Counted from the stretch's first letter, positions 1 to 9,409 are shown. The stretch: 30,292 bases of DNA from an uncultured Collinsella sp. (GCA_900539035.1 UQAU01000023.1:1-30292); one strand, 5' to 3'. Translations and numbers: made by a program. The notes: a model not told the origin generated them from the sequence alone.

Positions 1-81
1 CCAAAAATAACCTTTTACTTTTTGGGCTGGTTGCCGGTGGGGTGGGGCTTGGTTATGTTTGTCGCGAGTTCCGCACGAACA

Positions 82-104
82 GGAGGCCACTTAATGTGGC
101 CTCC
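82..104. terminator. 9-bp perfect hairpin in the leader upstream of rnj
   Basis: GGAGGCCAC and GTGGCCTCC pair perfectly around a TTAAT loop. The stem is GC-rich, but no T-run follows, so this could be a terminator of an upstream transcript or a structured leader element. The rest of 1-349 shows only smaller inverted repeats, for example CCCGCC with GGCGGG near 146-169 and AACCGG with CCGGTT near 160-178. No coding region is convincing there. I could not match the stretch to a known RNA family by eye. Confidence 0.4.
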
Positions 105-349
105 GTCGTGAGCAGGACTGTAGAGCAGGAAACTTCATCAGTGCCCGCCCCACGGGAAACCGGCGGGATAGACCGGTTCAGATGGGGCTTTGATGCATGG
201 GTGGTCTGTTGGTGGGCAAATGGGTATCATACTGTGGTTATTGCATCGACTCTGTGATGCACGCTTGTACGTTCCCGGCGGTCGGTTTGCCAGAAGCGCC
301 CCGTCGGTTGTTCCAGACCCGTTTCGAAGAAAGGAAACCACACTCACCT

Positions 350-2020
350 ATGGCAGCTAAAAAATCATCTCCCTTGAAGATCATCCCGCTCGGCGGCCTT
401 GACGGCATCGGTAAGAACATGACGGTCTTCGAGTGCGGCGACGACATGGTGCTCGTCGACGCCGGTCTCATGTTCCCCGACGACTCCCAGCCCGGTATCG
501 ACCTGGTGCTTCCCGACTACACCTATGTTTTGGAGAACGAGGAGAAGCTCCGCGGTATCGTCGTCACCCACGGCCACGAGGACCACACCGGTTCGCTTCC
601 GTATCTGCTGCAGGACCTCAACAACAAGGTGCCCATCTTCTCGAGCAAGCTGACGCTCGGTTTTATCGAGGGTAAGCTTTCTGAGTTCCGCATCCGCGCA
701 CCTAAGTTCCGCGAGGTCAAGGGCGGCAGCCATGTCAACCTCGGCGGCATCTCGCTCGACTTCTTCTCGATGACGCACTCCATCCCCGGCGCTCTGGGCG
801 TGTTCATCCGCACCAACCAGGGCACCGTTATGCACACCGGCGACTTTAAGCTCGACCAGACGCCCATCGATGGTGTCACGCCCGACTATGCCGCTATCAG
901 CCGCTTTGCCAAGCAGGGCATCGACCTGTTGCTGTCCGACTCCACCAATGCCACGGTTCCCGGCTTTACCAAGTCCGAGGCCGAGGTTGGTCCCAACCTG
1001 CTGCACGCCATCAAGAACGCCCCGGGTCGCGTGTTCGTTGCGTCGTTCTCGAGCCATATCCATCGTTTGCAGCAGATCTGCGATGCCGCCCGCAAGTGCG
1101 GCCGTAAGGTCGTTGTGACCGGTCGCTCCATGCTCACTAACACCCGCGTGGCGCGTGAGCTGGGCTACCTCAACATCGACGACGCCGATATTATCGATGC
1201 CTTCGACATTGATAACCTGCCCGACGACAAGATTGTCGTCATGTGCACCGGTTCTCAGGGCGAGCCGCTGTCGGCCCTGTCCCGCATGGCCAACGGCGAG
1301 CACAAGACGCTCTCCATCCACGAGGGCGATACCGTTATCCTCTCGGCAACTCCTGTTCCCGGCAATGAGAAAGCCGTCCAGCAGGTCGTCAACAGCCTGG
1401 CCAAGCTCGGCTGCGACGTGTGGGATAAGAACCGCGCTCTCGTCCACGTCTCGGGTCACGGCAGCCAGGAGGAGCTCAAGCTCCTGATGGCCATGGCCAA
1501 GCCCACGTACTTTATGCCGGTTCACGGTGAGGCCGTGCATCTGCGCGCCCATGCCCAGCTGGCCCGCAAGATGGGCATCAAGGACGATCATATCTTTATC
1601 CTCGATAACGGCGACACGCTCGAGATGCGCGGCGGTATCGTCAAGCGCGGTACGCCCGTCGAGTCCGGCGTCGTCTACGTCGACGGCCTGCGTATCGGCG
1701 ATACCGACCCCATCGTCCTGCGCGATCGTCAGAAGCTCGCCAACGACGGTATGGTTACCGCTGTTGCCATCGTCTCGCTCAAGCACAAGAAGATCGAGGC
1801 CATCGAGTTCTCGGGCCGCGGCGTCTCGTTTGCCATCGACGACCAGTTCTCCGAGGATGCCTCCGCGTCCATTATGAAGACGATCGAGAAGGGCAAGTTC
1901 AGCTTTACGAGCAGCGGTTCCGATGCCATTCGCAAGGCCGTGCGCGATTCGCTCTCTAACTTTATCTGGAGCCGTACGCGCACCCGTCCGATGATCATCC
2001 CGGTCGTCATGGAGGTTTAG
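350..2020 (+). CDS. rnj: Ribonuclease J
   Basis: This is a 556-residue metallo-beta-lactamase/beta-CASP RNase of the RNase J family, which performs 5'-3' exo- and endonucleolytic mRNA decay and rRNA maturation in the cytoplasm. The zinc-binding motif HGHEDH lies at residues 74-79. A further metal-ligand region, MHTGDFKLD, follows near residue 163, and a GxGSQGEP-type beta-CASP segment (CTGSQGEPLSAL) near residue 301. PVHGE near residue 390 carries a later conserved histidine. The start at 350 is chosen because AAGGA lies about 15 bases upstream and MAAKKSS begins the conserved part; an in-frame GTG/ATG extension to 197 has no family support. The length is normal. ftsK begins one base after the stop, so the two genes are probably cotranscribed. 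Confidence 0.96.
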   Translation: MAAKKSSPLKIIPLGGLDGIGKNMTVFECGDDMVLVDAGLMFPDDSQPGIDLVLPDYTYVLENEEKLRGIVVTHGHEDHTGSLPYLLQDLNNKVPIFSSKLTLGFIEGKLSEFRIRAPKFREVKGGSHVNLGGISLDFFSMTHSIPGALGVFIRTNQGTVMHTGDFKLDQTPIDGVTPDYAAISRFAKQGIDLLLSDSTNATVPGFTKSEAEVGPNLLHAIKNAPGRVFVASFSSHIHRLQQICDAARKCGRKVVVTGRSMLTNTRVARELGYLNIDDADIIDAFDIDNLPDDKIVVMCTGSQGEPLSALSRMANGEHKTLSIHEGDTVILSATPVPGNEKAVQQVVNSLAKLGCDVWDKNRALVHVSGHGSQEELKLLMAMAKPTYFMPVHGEAVHLRAHAQLARKMGIKDDHIFILDNGDTLEMRGGIVKRGTPVESGVVYVDGLRIGDTDPIVLRDRQKLANDGMVTAVAIVSLKHKKIEAIEFSGRGVSFAIDDQFSEDASASIMKTIEKGKFSFTSSGSDAIRKAVRDSLSNFIWSRTRTRPMIIPVVMEV

Positions 2021-2021
2021 T

Positions 2022-4802
2022 TTGGCGCGCGGATCTGCACAAAACGCCAAAGGCAATAAGGCCAATAACCAACCGGCATCTGCTAAGGGTGCCGGTTCCC
2101 ATCTGCGTGCCAATAAGGGCCACGAGGCGGACTTTGACGATTTTGAGCCCCTGGTCGAGCCTTCGGCCAACCGCGATATCGCCGGCGTGGTCATCGCCGT
2201 TTTGGCGATTGCGTCCTTCATTGCCGTGATTTCGCCGGCGACCGCACCCGTTACGGCTGCGGTTGCCGGTTTCTACCACCTTGGCTTTGGTCTGGGCGCC
2301 TACGTGCTGCCGATCGTCATTTTGCTGTTTGCCGCCACGCTCTTTTTAGGCGAGGACTCGCCGCTCAACGTGCGCTCTGTTGCGGGCGGCGCCGTGGTCT
2401 TTATCGCCGTCGTCTCCATTCTTTCGCTGATGGTGCCGGGTACGAGTGTCTCGTGTGACCTTATGTTCACGCCGCAAAATTTGTCCGCCTCGGGTGGCTA
2501 CATCGGTGCGTTTATTGCGAGTGCGCTGCAGAATGCCCTGGGTAAGCCTATCGCGACGGTAGTCCTGTTGGGCTTTGTCGCCGTGGGCTTGGTCATCATC
2601 GGCTTTTCGGTTGGCGGCGTTTTGCGCTCTGCTCGCGACCGTGCGGCCGATTTTGCCGAGCGCCGTCGTGCCGACGTCAACGCCAGCCCGTGGGGTGACG
2701 ACGAAGCCCTGTCGGTGCCCGGTGTTGCCCGTCCGCACCTGAGCATTCTTCGTCAAAAGGGCTCCGATGCTGCCGTGACCACGGTCATGGGCAACGATGT
2801 GGACCCGGTTTTGGACGATGACGACGAGGACGAGGATCCGTTTGTCGACGTGTCCGATGCCGTGGAAGCTGAGCGCGCTAAGACGACGCTGTTGCCGCGC
2901 CGCCATGCCAAGAAGGGCAAGGCTGCGCCTAAGCTCAATACGAGTGAGCCTGACCCGACTTGGTCCGATAGCGAGATTGAGCTCACCGAGGGCGATGACG
3001 AGGACGACGAGGCTCCGATTGAGACCGCAAAGACAACTTTGCTGCCGCGTCGCCATGCAAAGCGCGACCAGGTAACCGGTCAGCTTTCGATGGAAGACGA
3101 CCCCGATAAGATCGACGAGTCCGAGCCGCCGTTTGCCGTGAATCCTGTCTCGGCAGCTCCGCAGATCCCCGATTTCCTAAAGCATCCCAAGGTTGCCGAT
3201 GCGCCTGCCTCGAGTGCTGTCGAATCGGCTGCGGCTAGCGATGGGGGAGCAGACAATGCTTCCGCAGATAACGAGGGCGAAGAAGAGGACGGCCTCAAGC
3301 TTCCGCCGCTCGAAATCCTGCATGCCAACCCGCAATCGGCGTCCTCCGCGTCTTCTGACAAGGAGCTGGAACAGACTGCCGAGTCGCTTCAGTCCACGTT
3401 GTTGGAGTTTGGTCGTAGTGCCCGTGTGGTCGGCTGGATCGCCGGCCCCACGGTGACGACCTTTAAGCTGCAACCTGGCGAGGGCGAGCGCGTGAGCAAG
3501 ATCTCGAGCCTTGAGGACGACATCGCGCTTTCGCTTGCTGCTCAGTCGGTGCGTATCTTTGCCCCGATCCCCGGCACCTCGCTCGTGGGCATCGAGATTC
3601 CCAACCGCAAGCGCCAGAACGTCAACCTGGGCGACGTGTTGCCCTATGTGAAGGGCGGTCCGCTCGAGCTGGCCATCGGTCGCGATGCCGAGGGTACGCC
3701 GGTCGTCGCCGACCTTGCCAAGATGCCCCACCTGCTGATCGCCGGCACGACCGGTTCTGGTAAGTCGGTGATGATTAACTCCATCATCACGACCCTGCTC
3801 ATGCGCGCGCTTCCCGAGGACGTTCGCCTGATCATGGTCGACCCCAAGCGCGTCGAGCTTGCGGGCTATAACGGTCTGCCGCATCTTTACGTACCTGTAG
3901 TGACCGAGCCCAAGCAGGCCGCGAGCGCTCTGCAATGGGCCGTGTCCGAGATGGAGCGTCGCCTGAAGGTCTTCGAGCGCCTTAACGTGCGTAAGATCTC
4001 GACCTACAACGAAAAGCAGGCCGCCGGCGAGTTTGAGCATTACGATAACCCGCCGCAAAAGATGCCCTATTTGGTCATTATCATCGACGAGCTCTCGGAC
4101 CTGATGATGGTCGCCGGTAAGGATGTCGAGGCCTCGATCGTGCGTATTGCACAGCTGGGCCGTGCCGCCGGTATTCATCTTATCGTGGCCACGCAGCGCC
4201 CCAGTTCCAACGTGGTGACGGGCCTCATTAAGGCCAACATCACCAACCGCATCGCCTTTAACGTCGCCACGGGCATCGACTCGCGTGTCATTATCGACCA
4301 GATGGGTGCCGAAAAGCTTACCGGTTTGGGCGACATGTTGTTCTCCAAGGTCGACTGGGGCAAGCCCCGCCGTATCCAGGGCTGCTTTGTCTCGGACGAC
4401 GAAATCAACGAGATTGTCGAGTTCGTCAAGTCGCAGAGCGAGCCCGACTACCACGAGGAGATCCTGTCTGCCGTGGCGCCCGCTTCCATGTCCATGGCGG
4501 GTGGCGGCGGCATTGTCCGCACCGGAGTCGCCGAGCCGCAAGACGATGATCCGCTCATTTGGGAAGCCGCCCATATTGTGGTGGAATCGCAGCTTGGCTC
4601 CACATCTGGCCTGCAACGTCGTCTGAAGGTTGGCTATGCTCGTGCCGGGCGTATTATGGACATGCTGGAAGAAAAGGGTGTCGTCGGCCCGCCCGACGGT
4701 TCCAAGCCGCGCGAGGTCCTGTTGGACGAGGAGGGGCTTGCCGCGTTGGAATCTGTCGACGCCGAGATGGCACGTGAAGATCGTGAGTTTGGAGGATTCT
4801 GA
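2022..4802 (+). CDS. ftsK: DNA translocase FtsK/SpoIIIE
   Basis: This 926-residue septal DNA pump moves chromosome DNA through the closing division site. The N-terminus has hydrophobic segments between about residues 50 and 210. A long acidic linker follows to about residue 440, then the RecA-like motor with Walker A GTTGSGKS at residues 575-582 and Walker B LVIIIDELSD near residue 690. The C-terminal winged-helix gamma domain carries the GLQRRLKVGYARAGRIMD segment. The start is TTG at 2022, one base after the rnj stop, with GGAGGT inside the end of rnj. The linker contains two copies of AKTTLLPRRHAK, at residues 286-297 and 336-347. The stop TGA overlaps the next ATG. Confidence 0.96.
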   Translation: MARGSAQNAKGNKANNQPASAKGAGSHLRANKGHEADFDDFEPLVEPSANRDIAGVVIAVLAIASFIAVISPATAPVTAAVAGFYHLGFGLGAYVLPIVILLFAATLFLGEDSPLNVRSVAGGAVVFIAVVSILSLMVPGTSVSCDLMFTPQNLSASGGYIGAFIASALQNALGKPIATVVLLGFVAVGLVIIGFSVGGVLRSARDRAADFAERRRADVNASPWGDDEALSVPGVARPHLSILRQKGSDAAVTTVMGNDVDPVLDDDDEDEDPFVDVSDAVEAERAKTTLLPRRHAKKGKAAPKLNTSEPDPTWSDSEIELTEGDDEDDEAPIETAKTTLLPRRHAKRDQVTGQLSMEDDPDKIDESEPPFAVNPVSAAPQIPDFLKHPKVADAPASSAVESAAASDGGADNASADNEGEEEDGLKLPPLEILHANPQSASSASSDKELEQTAESLQSTLLEFGRSARVVGWIAGPTVTTFKLQPGEGERVSKISSLEDDIALSLAAQSVRIFAPIPGTSLVGIEIPNRKRQNVNLGDVLPYVKGGPLELAIGRDAEGTPVVADLAKMPHLLIAGTTGSGKSVMINSIITTLLMRALPEDVRLIMVDPKRVELAGYNGLPHLYVPVVTEPKQAASALQWAVSEMERRLKVFERLNVRKISTYNEKQAAGEFEHYDNPPQKMPYLVIIIDELSDLMMVAGKDVEASIVRIAQLGRAAGIHLIVATQRPSSNVVTGLIKANITNRIAFNVATGIDSRVIIDQMGAEKLTGLGDMLFSKVDWGKPRRIQGCFVSDDEINEIVEFVKSQSEPDYHEEILSAVAPASMSMAGGGGIVRTGVAEPQDDDPLIWEAAHIVVESQLGSTSGLQRRLKVGYARAGRIMDMLEEKGVVGPPDGSKPREVLLDEEGLAALESVDAEMAREDREFGGF

Positions 4803-6310
4803 TGGCTGCACGCTTTGGTGACATGCTGCTCGAGCAGCGTCGCCGAATGGGCCTTTCCATTCAGCAAGTCGCCAACACCATCAAAATCAGGCCGCAGATC
4901 ATCGAGTTTTTCGAGACCGGTAACTTTGCTTCGATGCCGCCGCGCGGCTATGCGCAGGGCATGATTTCGAGCTATGCTCGCTTTTTGGGCCTCAATCCGC
5001 GCGAGGTCGTCAATGCCTACTTTGACGACCTGATGGCATACGAACGCGAGACGTCGCAGCAGGGCGGTCGTTTTCAGGACGCCGCCGGCTACGTCAATTC
5101 GCGTTCCTCGGTCGATAACGGGCGCTTCCTGATGGTTCAGGGCGGTCGTTCGACCCGCTATGGACAGCGTCCTCAGCAGGCCGGTTATATTACCGAGACG
5201 GGTTCGGGCGAGGAGATTCGCTCACAGCGTGACCGGTTCCGCAGTACGCCGATGCCCGAGGACCGTGCACTTCCCGCTGCCCGCGGCGTGGCGCGTGATC
5301 CTCGTGCCGGCTACGGCGACGGCGGCTATTCCGATCGCGGTTACCGTGGTGCCTCTACGGGACGCTCTCGCGGTGGCTATGCGGACGCCGATACCACGCA
5401 GGTGACGCCGCGTCTTCGCTCTCAATCACAGCCGTATGGCCAGCGCTCTTCGGCTCCGCGTTCGGGCCAGCGTGGCTATCAAGGCCGCGGTGAACTTGCG
5501 CCCCGCTCGGGTCAGCGCAGCCTACAGGGCCAGGGTGGCTATCGCGGCCGTTCCGATAGCAATCGCGGTCGTATGCCTCAGGGAGGCGGCCGCAGCAGTT
5601 CCAGTCGTGGACGCGGCGGATCACGTACTCCTCAAAACAACGGGCTCGATCCGCGTATCGTCTACGCCGGCATCGGTGCCGTTGCGCTGCTGTTGATTGT
5701 GCTCATCGTGGTGCTTCTGCGCGGCTGCGCATCTTCGGCGCCCGAGAACACGCCCGAGACGCCCACTGCTACCAAGACGACGACCAAGAAGTCTTCTAAG
5801 AAGACCGAAACGGTCGACGAGGACGAAGATACCGATGAGGCGACGGATGAGTCGACCGATTCGGACGCCACCAAGACGGCCAAGAAGGAAGAGAACGAGG
5901 TCACGAAGGTCAAGGTCTCCGTTGCCAAGGGAAAGACCGCGTGGATTGAGGTCAAGGTCGACGGCAAGTCGGTCTATGGCGCCCAGGCGACTGGTCCCTT
6001 TGAGCAGGAGTACACGCCCGAGTCCTCGATCGAGATCACCACGTCCAAGCCTTCCGATGTCACCGTTACCAAGAACGGTGAAAAGGTCCGTTACGATACC
6101 AAGACCTCGGGCGTGGCGCGTGTGACGATCACCGTTCCCAAGAAGGAGACGACTGATTCCGCGAATGGTGAAAGTTCTGATGGTACCGACACCACCGATG
6201 GTACCGACACCACCGACGGTACCGATGCCCAGTCCACGGATGGCACCGATACCGCAACTGACGGTCAAACGCCCACCGATTCTACCGACTATTCGTACGA
6301 TAGCTACTAA
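4802..6310 (+). CDS. RodZ-like membrane protein with N-terminal HTH
   Basis: The first ~70 residues are a RodZ-type helix-turn-helix (GDMLLEQRRRMGLSIQQVA, then a PRGYAQGMISSYARFLGL segment). RodZ links the MreB cytoskeleton to cell-wall synthesis in other bacteria. A very long cytoplasmic linker rich in Arg, Gly, Gln and Ser follows (about residues 75-280, many RGG, RSGQR and GYRG units). Then come one membrane helix (about 286-306), a Lys/Thr/Asp/Glu-rich stretch, a small beta domain resembling the RodZ C-terminal domain, and an Asp-Gly-Thr repeat tail encoded by an 18-bp tandem repeat. ATG overlaps the ftsK stop (TGATG), so translation is coupled. The linker is much longer than in classical RodZ. 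Whether it acts in cell shape here is inference. Confidence 0.85.
   Translation: MAARFGDMLLEQRRRMGLSIQQVANTIKIRPQIIEFFETGNFASMPPRGYAQGMISSYARFLGLNPREVVNAYFDDLMAYERETSQQGGRFQDAAGYVNSRSSVDNGRFLMVQGGRSTRYGQRPQQAGYITETGSGEEIRSQRDRFRSTPMPEDRALPAARGVARDPRAGYGDGGYSDRGYRGASTGRSRGGYADADTTQVTPRLRSQSQPYGQRSSAPRSGQRGYQGRGELAPRSGQRSLQGQGGYRGRSDSNRGRMPQGGGRSSSSRGRGGSRTPQNNGLDPRIVYAGIGAVALLLIVLIVVLLRGCASSAPENTPETPTATKTTTKKSSKKTETVDEDEDTDEATDESTDSDATKTAKKEENEVTKVKVSVAKGKTAWIEVKVDGKSVYGAQATGPFEQEYTPESSIEITTSKPSDVTVTKNGEKVRYDTKTSGVARVTITVPKKETTDSANGESSDGTDTTDGTDTTDGTDAQSTDGTDTATDGQTPTDSTDYSYDSY
6179..6214 (+). repeat. 18-bp tandem repeat encoding DGTDTT
   Basis: GATGGTACCGACACCACC occurs twice in a row, followed by degenerate copies to about 6260. 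It encodes the extracytoplasmic DGTDTT tail of the RodZ-like protein and is a likely site of length variation between strains. Confidence 0.9.
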
Positions 6311-6336
6311 GCCGCTCGTACGCGAAAGGAAACATC

Positions 6337-6834
6337 ATGGCTAAAGATTCCAGCTTCGACGTCGTGTCCGAGGTCAACATGCAAGAGGTCGACAACGCCT
6401 TCCAGCAGACCACGCGCGAGATTTCCCAGCGCTATGACCTTAAGGATTCCGGCGCCACGATCGAGCTTTCGAAGGGCGACAAGCTCTTTACGATCAACGC
6501 CCCGGCCGACTTTGTCTCCAAGCAGATTATCGACGTGCTGAGCTCCAAGCTCATCAAGCGCGGCATCGACCTCAAGGCTGTCTCGTGGGATGCTCCGCAG
6601 GCGGCATCGGGCGGCACCGTGCGCGTGCTCGCCCATATCGTCGAGGGTATCGACCAGGCGACCGCCAAGAAGATCAACAAGGACATCAAGGACCAAAAGC
6701 TCAAGGTCAAGGTGACCATCGAGGCCGATAAGCTGCGTGTTTCCTCTGCTTCGAAGGACGCGTTGCAGACTGTGATCCAGTTCCTGCGCGACCAGGACTA
6801 CGGCCAGCCGCTTCAGTTCACCAACTACCGCTAA
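6337..6834 (+). CDS. yajQ: YajQ family nucleotide-binding protein
   Basis: This 165-residue protein matches the YajQ family end to end: it opens with SSFDVVSEVNMQEVDNA, contains the QRYDLKDS segment, and ends in FLRDQDYGQPLQFTNYR. Family members bind nucleotides or RNA, and some bind cyclic di-GMP and act as effectors. The ligand in this lineage is unknown. GAAAGGAAA sits just before the ATG. It lies between the RodZ-like gene and rimO with short gaps, probably in the same transcript. Confidence 0.95.
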   Translation: MAKDSSFDVVSEVNMQEVDNAFQQTTREISQRYDLKDSGATIELSKGDKLFTINAPADFVSKQIIDVLSSKLIKRGIDLKAVSWDAPQAASGGTVRVLAHIVEGIDQATAKKINKDIKDQKLKVKVTIEADKLRVSSASKDALQTVIQFLRDQDYGQPLQFTNYR

Positions 6835-6861
6835 TATCATTCGAAAGGACCGCTTTCCAAC

Positions 6862-8211
6862 ATGGATACACCGTTGGGCTCCGTGCTCTACATCACCCTC
6901 GGGTGCGCTAAGAACGAGGTTGACACCGACCGCATGCGTTCTCTTTTGACCGCCGCAGGCTACGAGGAAGCATTCGACCCGCAGGATGCCGATATCGCCA
7001 TCGTCAATACATGCTCGTTCCTCGCCTCCGCAACGTCCGAGAGCATCGAGACCACGCTCGAGCTCGCCAACGAGGTTCAGGACGGCGTTCGTTCTTGCCC
7101 CATCGTCATGTGCGGCTGCGTGCCGTCGCGCTATGGCGACGACCTGCCTGACGAGCTGCCCGAGGTCGCTGCCTTTGTGAAGGCCGACGAGGAGGACGGC
7201 ATCGTGGCGGTCATCGATGGCGTGTTGGGTTTCGAGCGTGAGATCGCAGCCTATATTCCGCAGGTCAAGCGTACCGTCGAGGGTGCCGTTGCCTACGTCA
7301 AGATTTCCGATGGCTGCAACCGCTTCTGCAGCTTCTGCATGATCCCCTACATTCGCGGTCGCTATCATTCGCGCAATTCCGAGAGCATTATCTCCGAGGT
7401 GCGCGACCTGGTTGCCGGCGGTGTGCGCGAGATCGTGCTGATCGGCCAGGACACGGGTATTTGGGGTACCGACTTTGCTGACGAGGACGTCGCCGAGGGC
7501 TCGCCGCGCAATTTGGCGCAGCTGCTGTGTGCCGTCGCCGAGGCCGTGCGCCCGCAAAACGTCTGGGTCCGTGTGCTCTACCTGCAGCCTGAGGGCATGA
7601 CTGACGAGCTCATTGAGACCATTCGTGATACGCCCGAGGTGCTGCCCTATATCGATATCCCCGTGCAGCACTGCGATGCTCGCATCCTTAAGGCCATGCG
7701 TCGCTCCGGTTCGCGCCAAGAGCTCGAGGATCTGTTCCGCGATCTGCGTGAGCGTATTCCCGGCATCGTGATCCGTTCCACGGCCATGGTCGGCTTCCCG
7801 ACCGAGACCGACGACGAGTTCCGCGACCTTATCGACTTTATGGACACCGTCGGCTTTGACTACACGAGTGTCTTTGCCTACTCGCAGGAGGAGGGCAGCC
7901 TGGCCGCTAAGATGGAGGGTCAGGTCGACGAAGAGGTCAAGCTTGAGCGCGCCCAGGAGGCCATGGACCTGGCCGAGTCGCTCGGTTTTGCCGCCACCGC
8001 CGCACATGTGGGCGAGCGCGCCCAGGTGATCGTCGACGGTATCGAAGAGACCGAGGACGGCGCCGAGCTGATCGGCCATGCTTGGTTCCAGGCGCCCGAT
8101 TCCGATGGCGCGGTGCATCTGGACGCCAGCGAGGCGTCCGTGGGCGATATTCTGACCGTCGAGTTTACCGATAGCTTCTGCTATGAGCTTATCGGTCATG
8201 TTGTGGAGTAG
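6862..8211 (+). CDS. rimO: Ribosomal protein S12 methylthiotransferase RimO
   Basis: This is a 449-residue radical-SAM methylthiotransferase that modifies an aspartate of ribosomal protein S12. The N-terminal UPF0004 domain has cysteines in TLGCAKNEVD, NTCSF and CGCVPSR. The radical-SAM cluster motif CNRFCSFC is at residues 152-159, in the RimO-typical context DGCNRFCSFCMIPYIRGR. A C-terminal TRAM region follows (about 380-449). GAAAGGA precedes the ATG. It is told apart from MiaB, present further on at 14839, by the CAKNEVD and FCMIP signatures. pgsA follows 9 bases after its stop. Confidence 0.95.
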   Translation: MDTPLGSVLYITLGCAKNEVDTDRMRSLLTAAGYEEAFDPQDADIAIVNTCSFLASATSESIETTLELANEVQDGVRSCPIVMCGCVPSRYGDDLPDELPEVAAFVKADEEDGIVAVIDGVLGFEREIAAYIPQVKRTVEGAVAYVKISDGCNRFCSFCMIPYIRGRYHSRNSESIISEVRDLVAGGVREIVLIGQDTGIWGTDFADEDVAEGSPRNLAQLLCAVAEAVRPQNVWVRVLYLQPEGMTDELIETIRDTPEVLPYIDIPVQHCDARILKAMRRSGSRQELEDLFRDLRERIPGIVIRSTAMVGFPTETDDEFRDLIDFMDTVGFDYTSVFAYSQEEGSLAAKMEGQVDEEVKLERAQEAMDLAESLGFAATAAHVGERAQVIVDGIEETEDGAELIGHAWFQAPDSDGAVHLDASEASVGDILTVEFTDSFCYELIGHVVE

Positions 8212-8220
8212 GAGAGCGTC

Positions 8221-8859
8221 GTGGCTAACGAGAGCAATAAGGAACTGACGAGTGTTTGGACGCCCGCCAACATCGTGACGTGCGTTCGCATCGTCTTTAT
8301 CCCGGTGTTTATGATCGTGTCGGCGCTGTCTCACACGAGCGTTGCCGGTACGGATTGGAGCACCTTCGACGGCCCGCTCGCCGCCGCTGCCTTCATTCTG
8401 TATGTGATCCTGTCGTGCACCGATAAGGTCGACGGTTATCTGGCGCGTTCGCGCAACGAGATCACCGACTTCGGTAAATTCTTGGACCCCATCGCCGATA
8501 AGCTGCTAGTGTTCTCTGCCCTGCTGCTGTTCTTGGATTTTGGCGCGGTGACCGTGTGGTCCGTGTTTATTATCCTTTTCCGCGAGCTGCTGGTAAGCGC
8601 CCTGCGCATGGTTGCGAGTGCCGCCGGCGTGGTCGTTGCGGCCGATAAGCTCGGCAAGTACAAGACGGCAACCACGATGGTCTCCATCTGCGGTTACCTG
8701 TGCGTTTTTGCGATGGCCGGCTTGCACCTTGGCCCGGTGGCGCTGACGCTCGGCATCTACTCGGTGTCGCGCTTCCTGTACGCCGTTGCCGTTGTCTTGA
8801 CCGTTATCTCGGGCGCCCAGTACTTCTGGAACTGCCGCAAGATCGTCTTTTCGGTCTAG
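8221..8859 (+). CDS. pgsA: CDP-diacylglycerol-glycerol-3-phosphate phosphatidyltransferase
   Basis: This 212-residue integral membrane enzyme of the CDP-alcohol phosphatidyltransferase family probably makes phosphatidylglycerol phosphate from CDP-diacylglycerol and glycerol 3-phosphate. The complete catalytic signature is visible: D68, D71-G72, A75-R76, G85, D89 and D93. Several hydrophobic helices span the rest. The start is GTG at 8221, chosen because AGGAG at 8210-8214 is correctly spaced and overlaps the rimO stop. Placement beside cinA and recA matches the pgsA-cinA-recA order of many Gram-positives. A second family member lies at 29127. Confidence 0.92.
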   Translation: MANESNKELTSVWTPANIVTCVRIVFIPVFMIVSALSHTSVAGTDWSTFDGPLAAAAFILYVILSCTDKVDGYLARSRNEITDFGKFLDPIADKLLVFSALLLFLDFGAVTVWSVFIILFRELLVSALRMVASAAGVVVAADKLGKYKTATTMVSICGYLCVFAMAGLHLGPVALTLGIYSVSRFLYAVAVVLTVISGAQYFWNCRKIVFSV

Positions 8860-8871
8860 GTCCTGGTAGGT

Positions 8872-9402
8872 ATGACGGACTCTTTTGAACAGATTTCCGC
8901 GCATAACGAGGAGCTGGCGCGCGATATCGTCGAGCGCGCGAGCGCTCGGGGCATGACGGTTTCGACGGCCGAGTCGCTGACGGCGGGTATGATCGCCTCG
9001 ACGATTGCCGATATCTCGGGCGCCTCGGCGGTGCTGCGTGGCGGTGCGGTGACCTACTGCGACGAGATTAAGCATCGCGTGCTGGGTGTTGAGCAGGAGA
9101 CGCTCGACCGCTATACCGCGGTGTCGCATCAGACCGCGCGCGAGATGTCGGTGGGTTCGCTGGAGCTGTACCAGAGCGATATTGCAGTGAGCGCAACGGG
9201 TTATGCCGGCCCCGGCGGTGGTACTGAGGACGATCCTGCAGGCACTTTCTATATTGGCTGGGCGCATCGTTCCGCCGATGGGGGAGTGCCGGTCGTGGAC
9301 TCTGTGCGCTGCCACTATGAGGGCGACCGTTCGTGTGTTCGTGCCCATGCGGTCGCGGAGGCACTGGGTCGCATTGTCTGCGTGCTCGATTCTATGGAAT
9401 AG
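8872..9402 (+). CDS. CinA C-terminal-type nicotinamide-nucleotide amidohydrolase
   Basis: This 176-residue protein consists only of the CinA C-terminal (PncC) domain, which deamidates nicotinamide mononucleotide in the NAD salvage cycle. Family motifs are present: STAESLTAG near residue 24, TYCDEIKHRVLGV near residue 62, and the glycine-rich ATGYAGPGGGT near residue 105. The N-terminal molybdopterin-binding-like half of full-length CinA is absent, which is common. It starts 12 bases after pgsA and is closed by the hairpin at 9410-9433, so it ends the rnj-to-pncC gene run ahead of recA's own promoter. Confidence 0.9.
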   Translation: MTDSFEQISAHNEELARDIVERASARGMTVSTAESLTAGMIASTIADISGASAVLRGGAVTYCDEIKHRVLGVEQETLDRYTAVSHQTAREMSVGSLELYQSDIAVSATGYAGPGGGTEDDPAGTFYIGWAHRSADGGVPVVDSVRCHYEGDRSCVRAHAVAEALGRIVCVLDSME

Positions 9403-9409
9403 ACGTGTT

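Noticed and set aside
1..349. Possible RNase P RNA, SRP RNA, tmRNA or riboswitch upstream of rnj
   Set aside because: Some hairpins are present, but none of the invariant sequence blocks of these families could be found by eye.
6307..8334. A 675-codon open frame on the minus strand opposite yajQ and rimO, and similar long ones opposite rnj, ftsK, rny and nlpC
   Set aside because: They mirror well-recognised genes, have low-complexity Val/Gly/Arg/Asp-rich translations typical of the antisense of GC-rich coding DNA, and lack family motifs.
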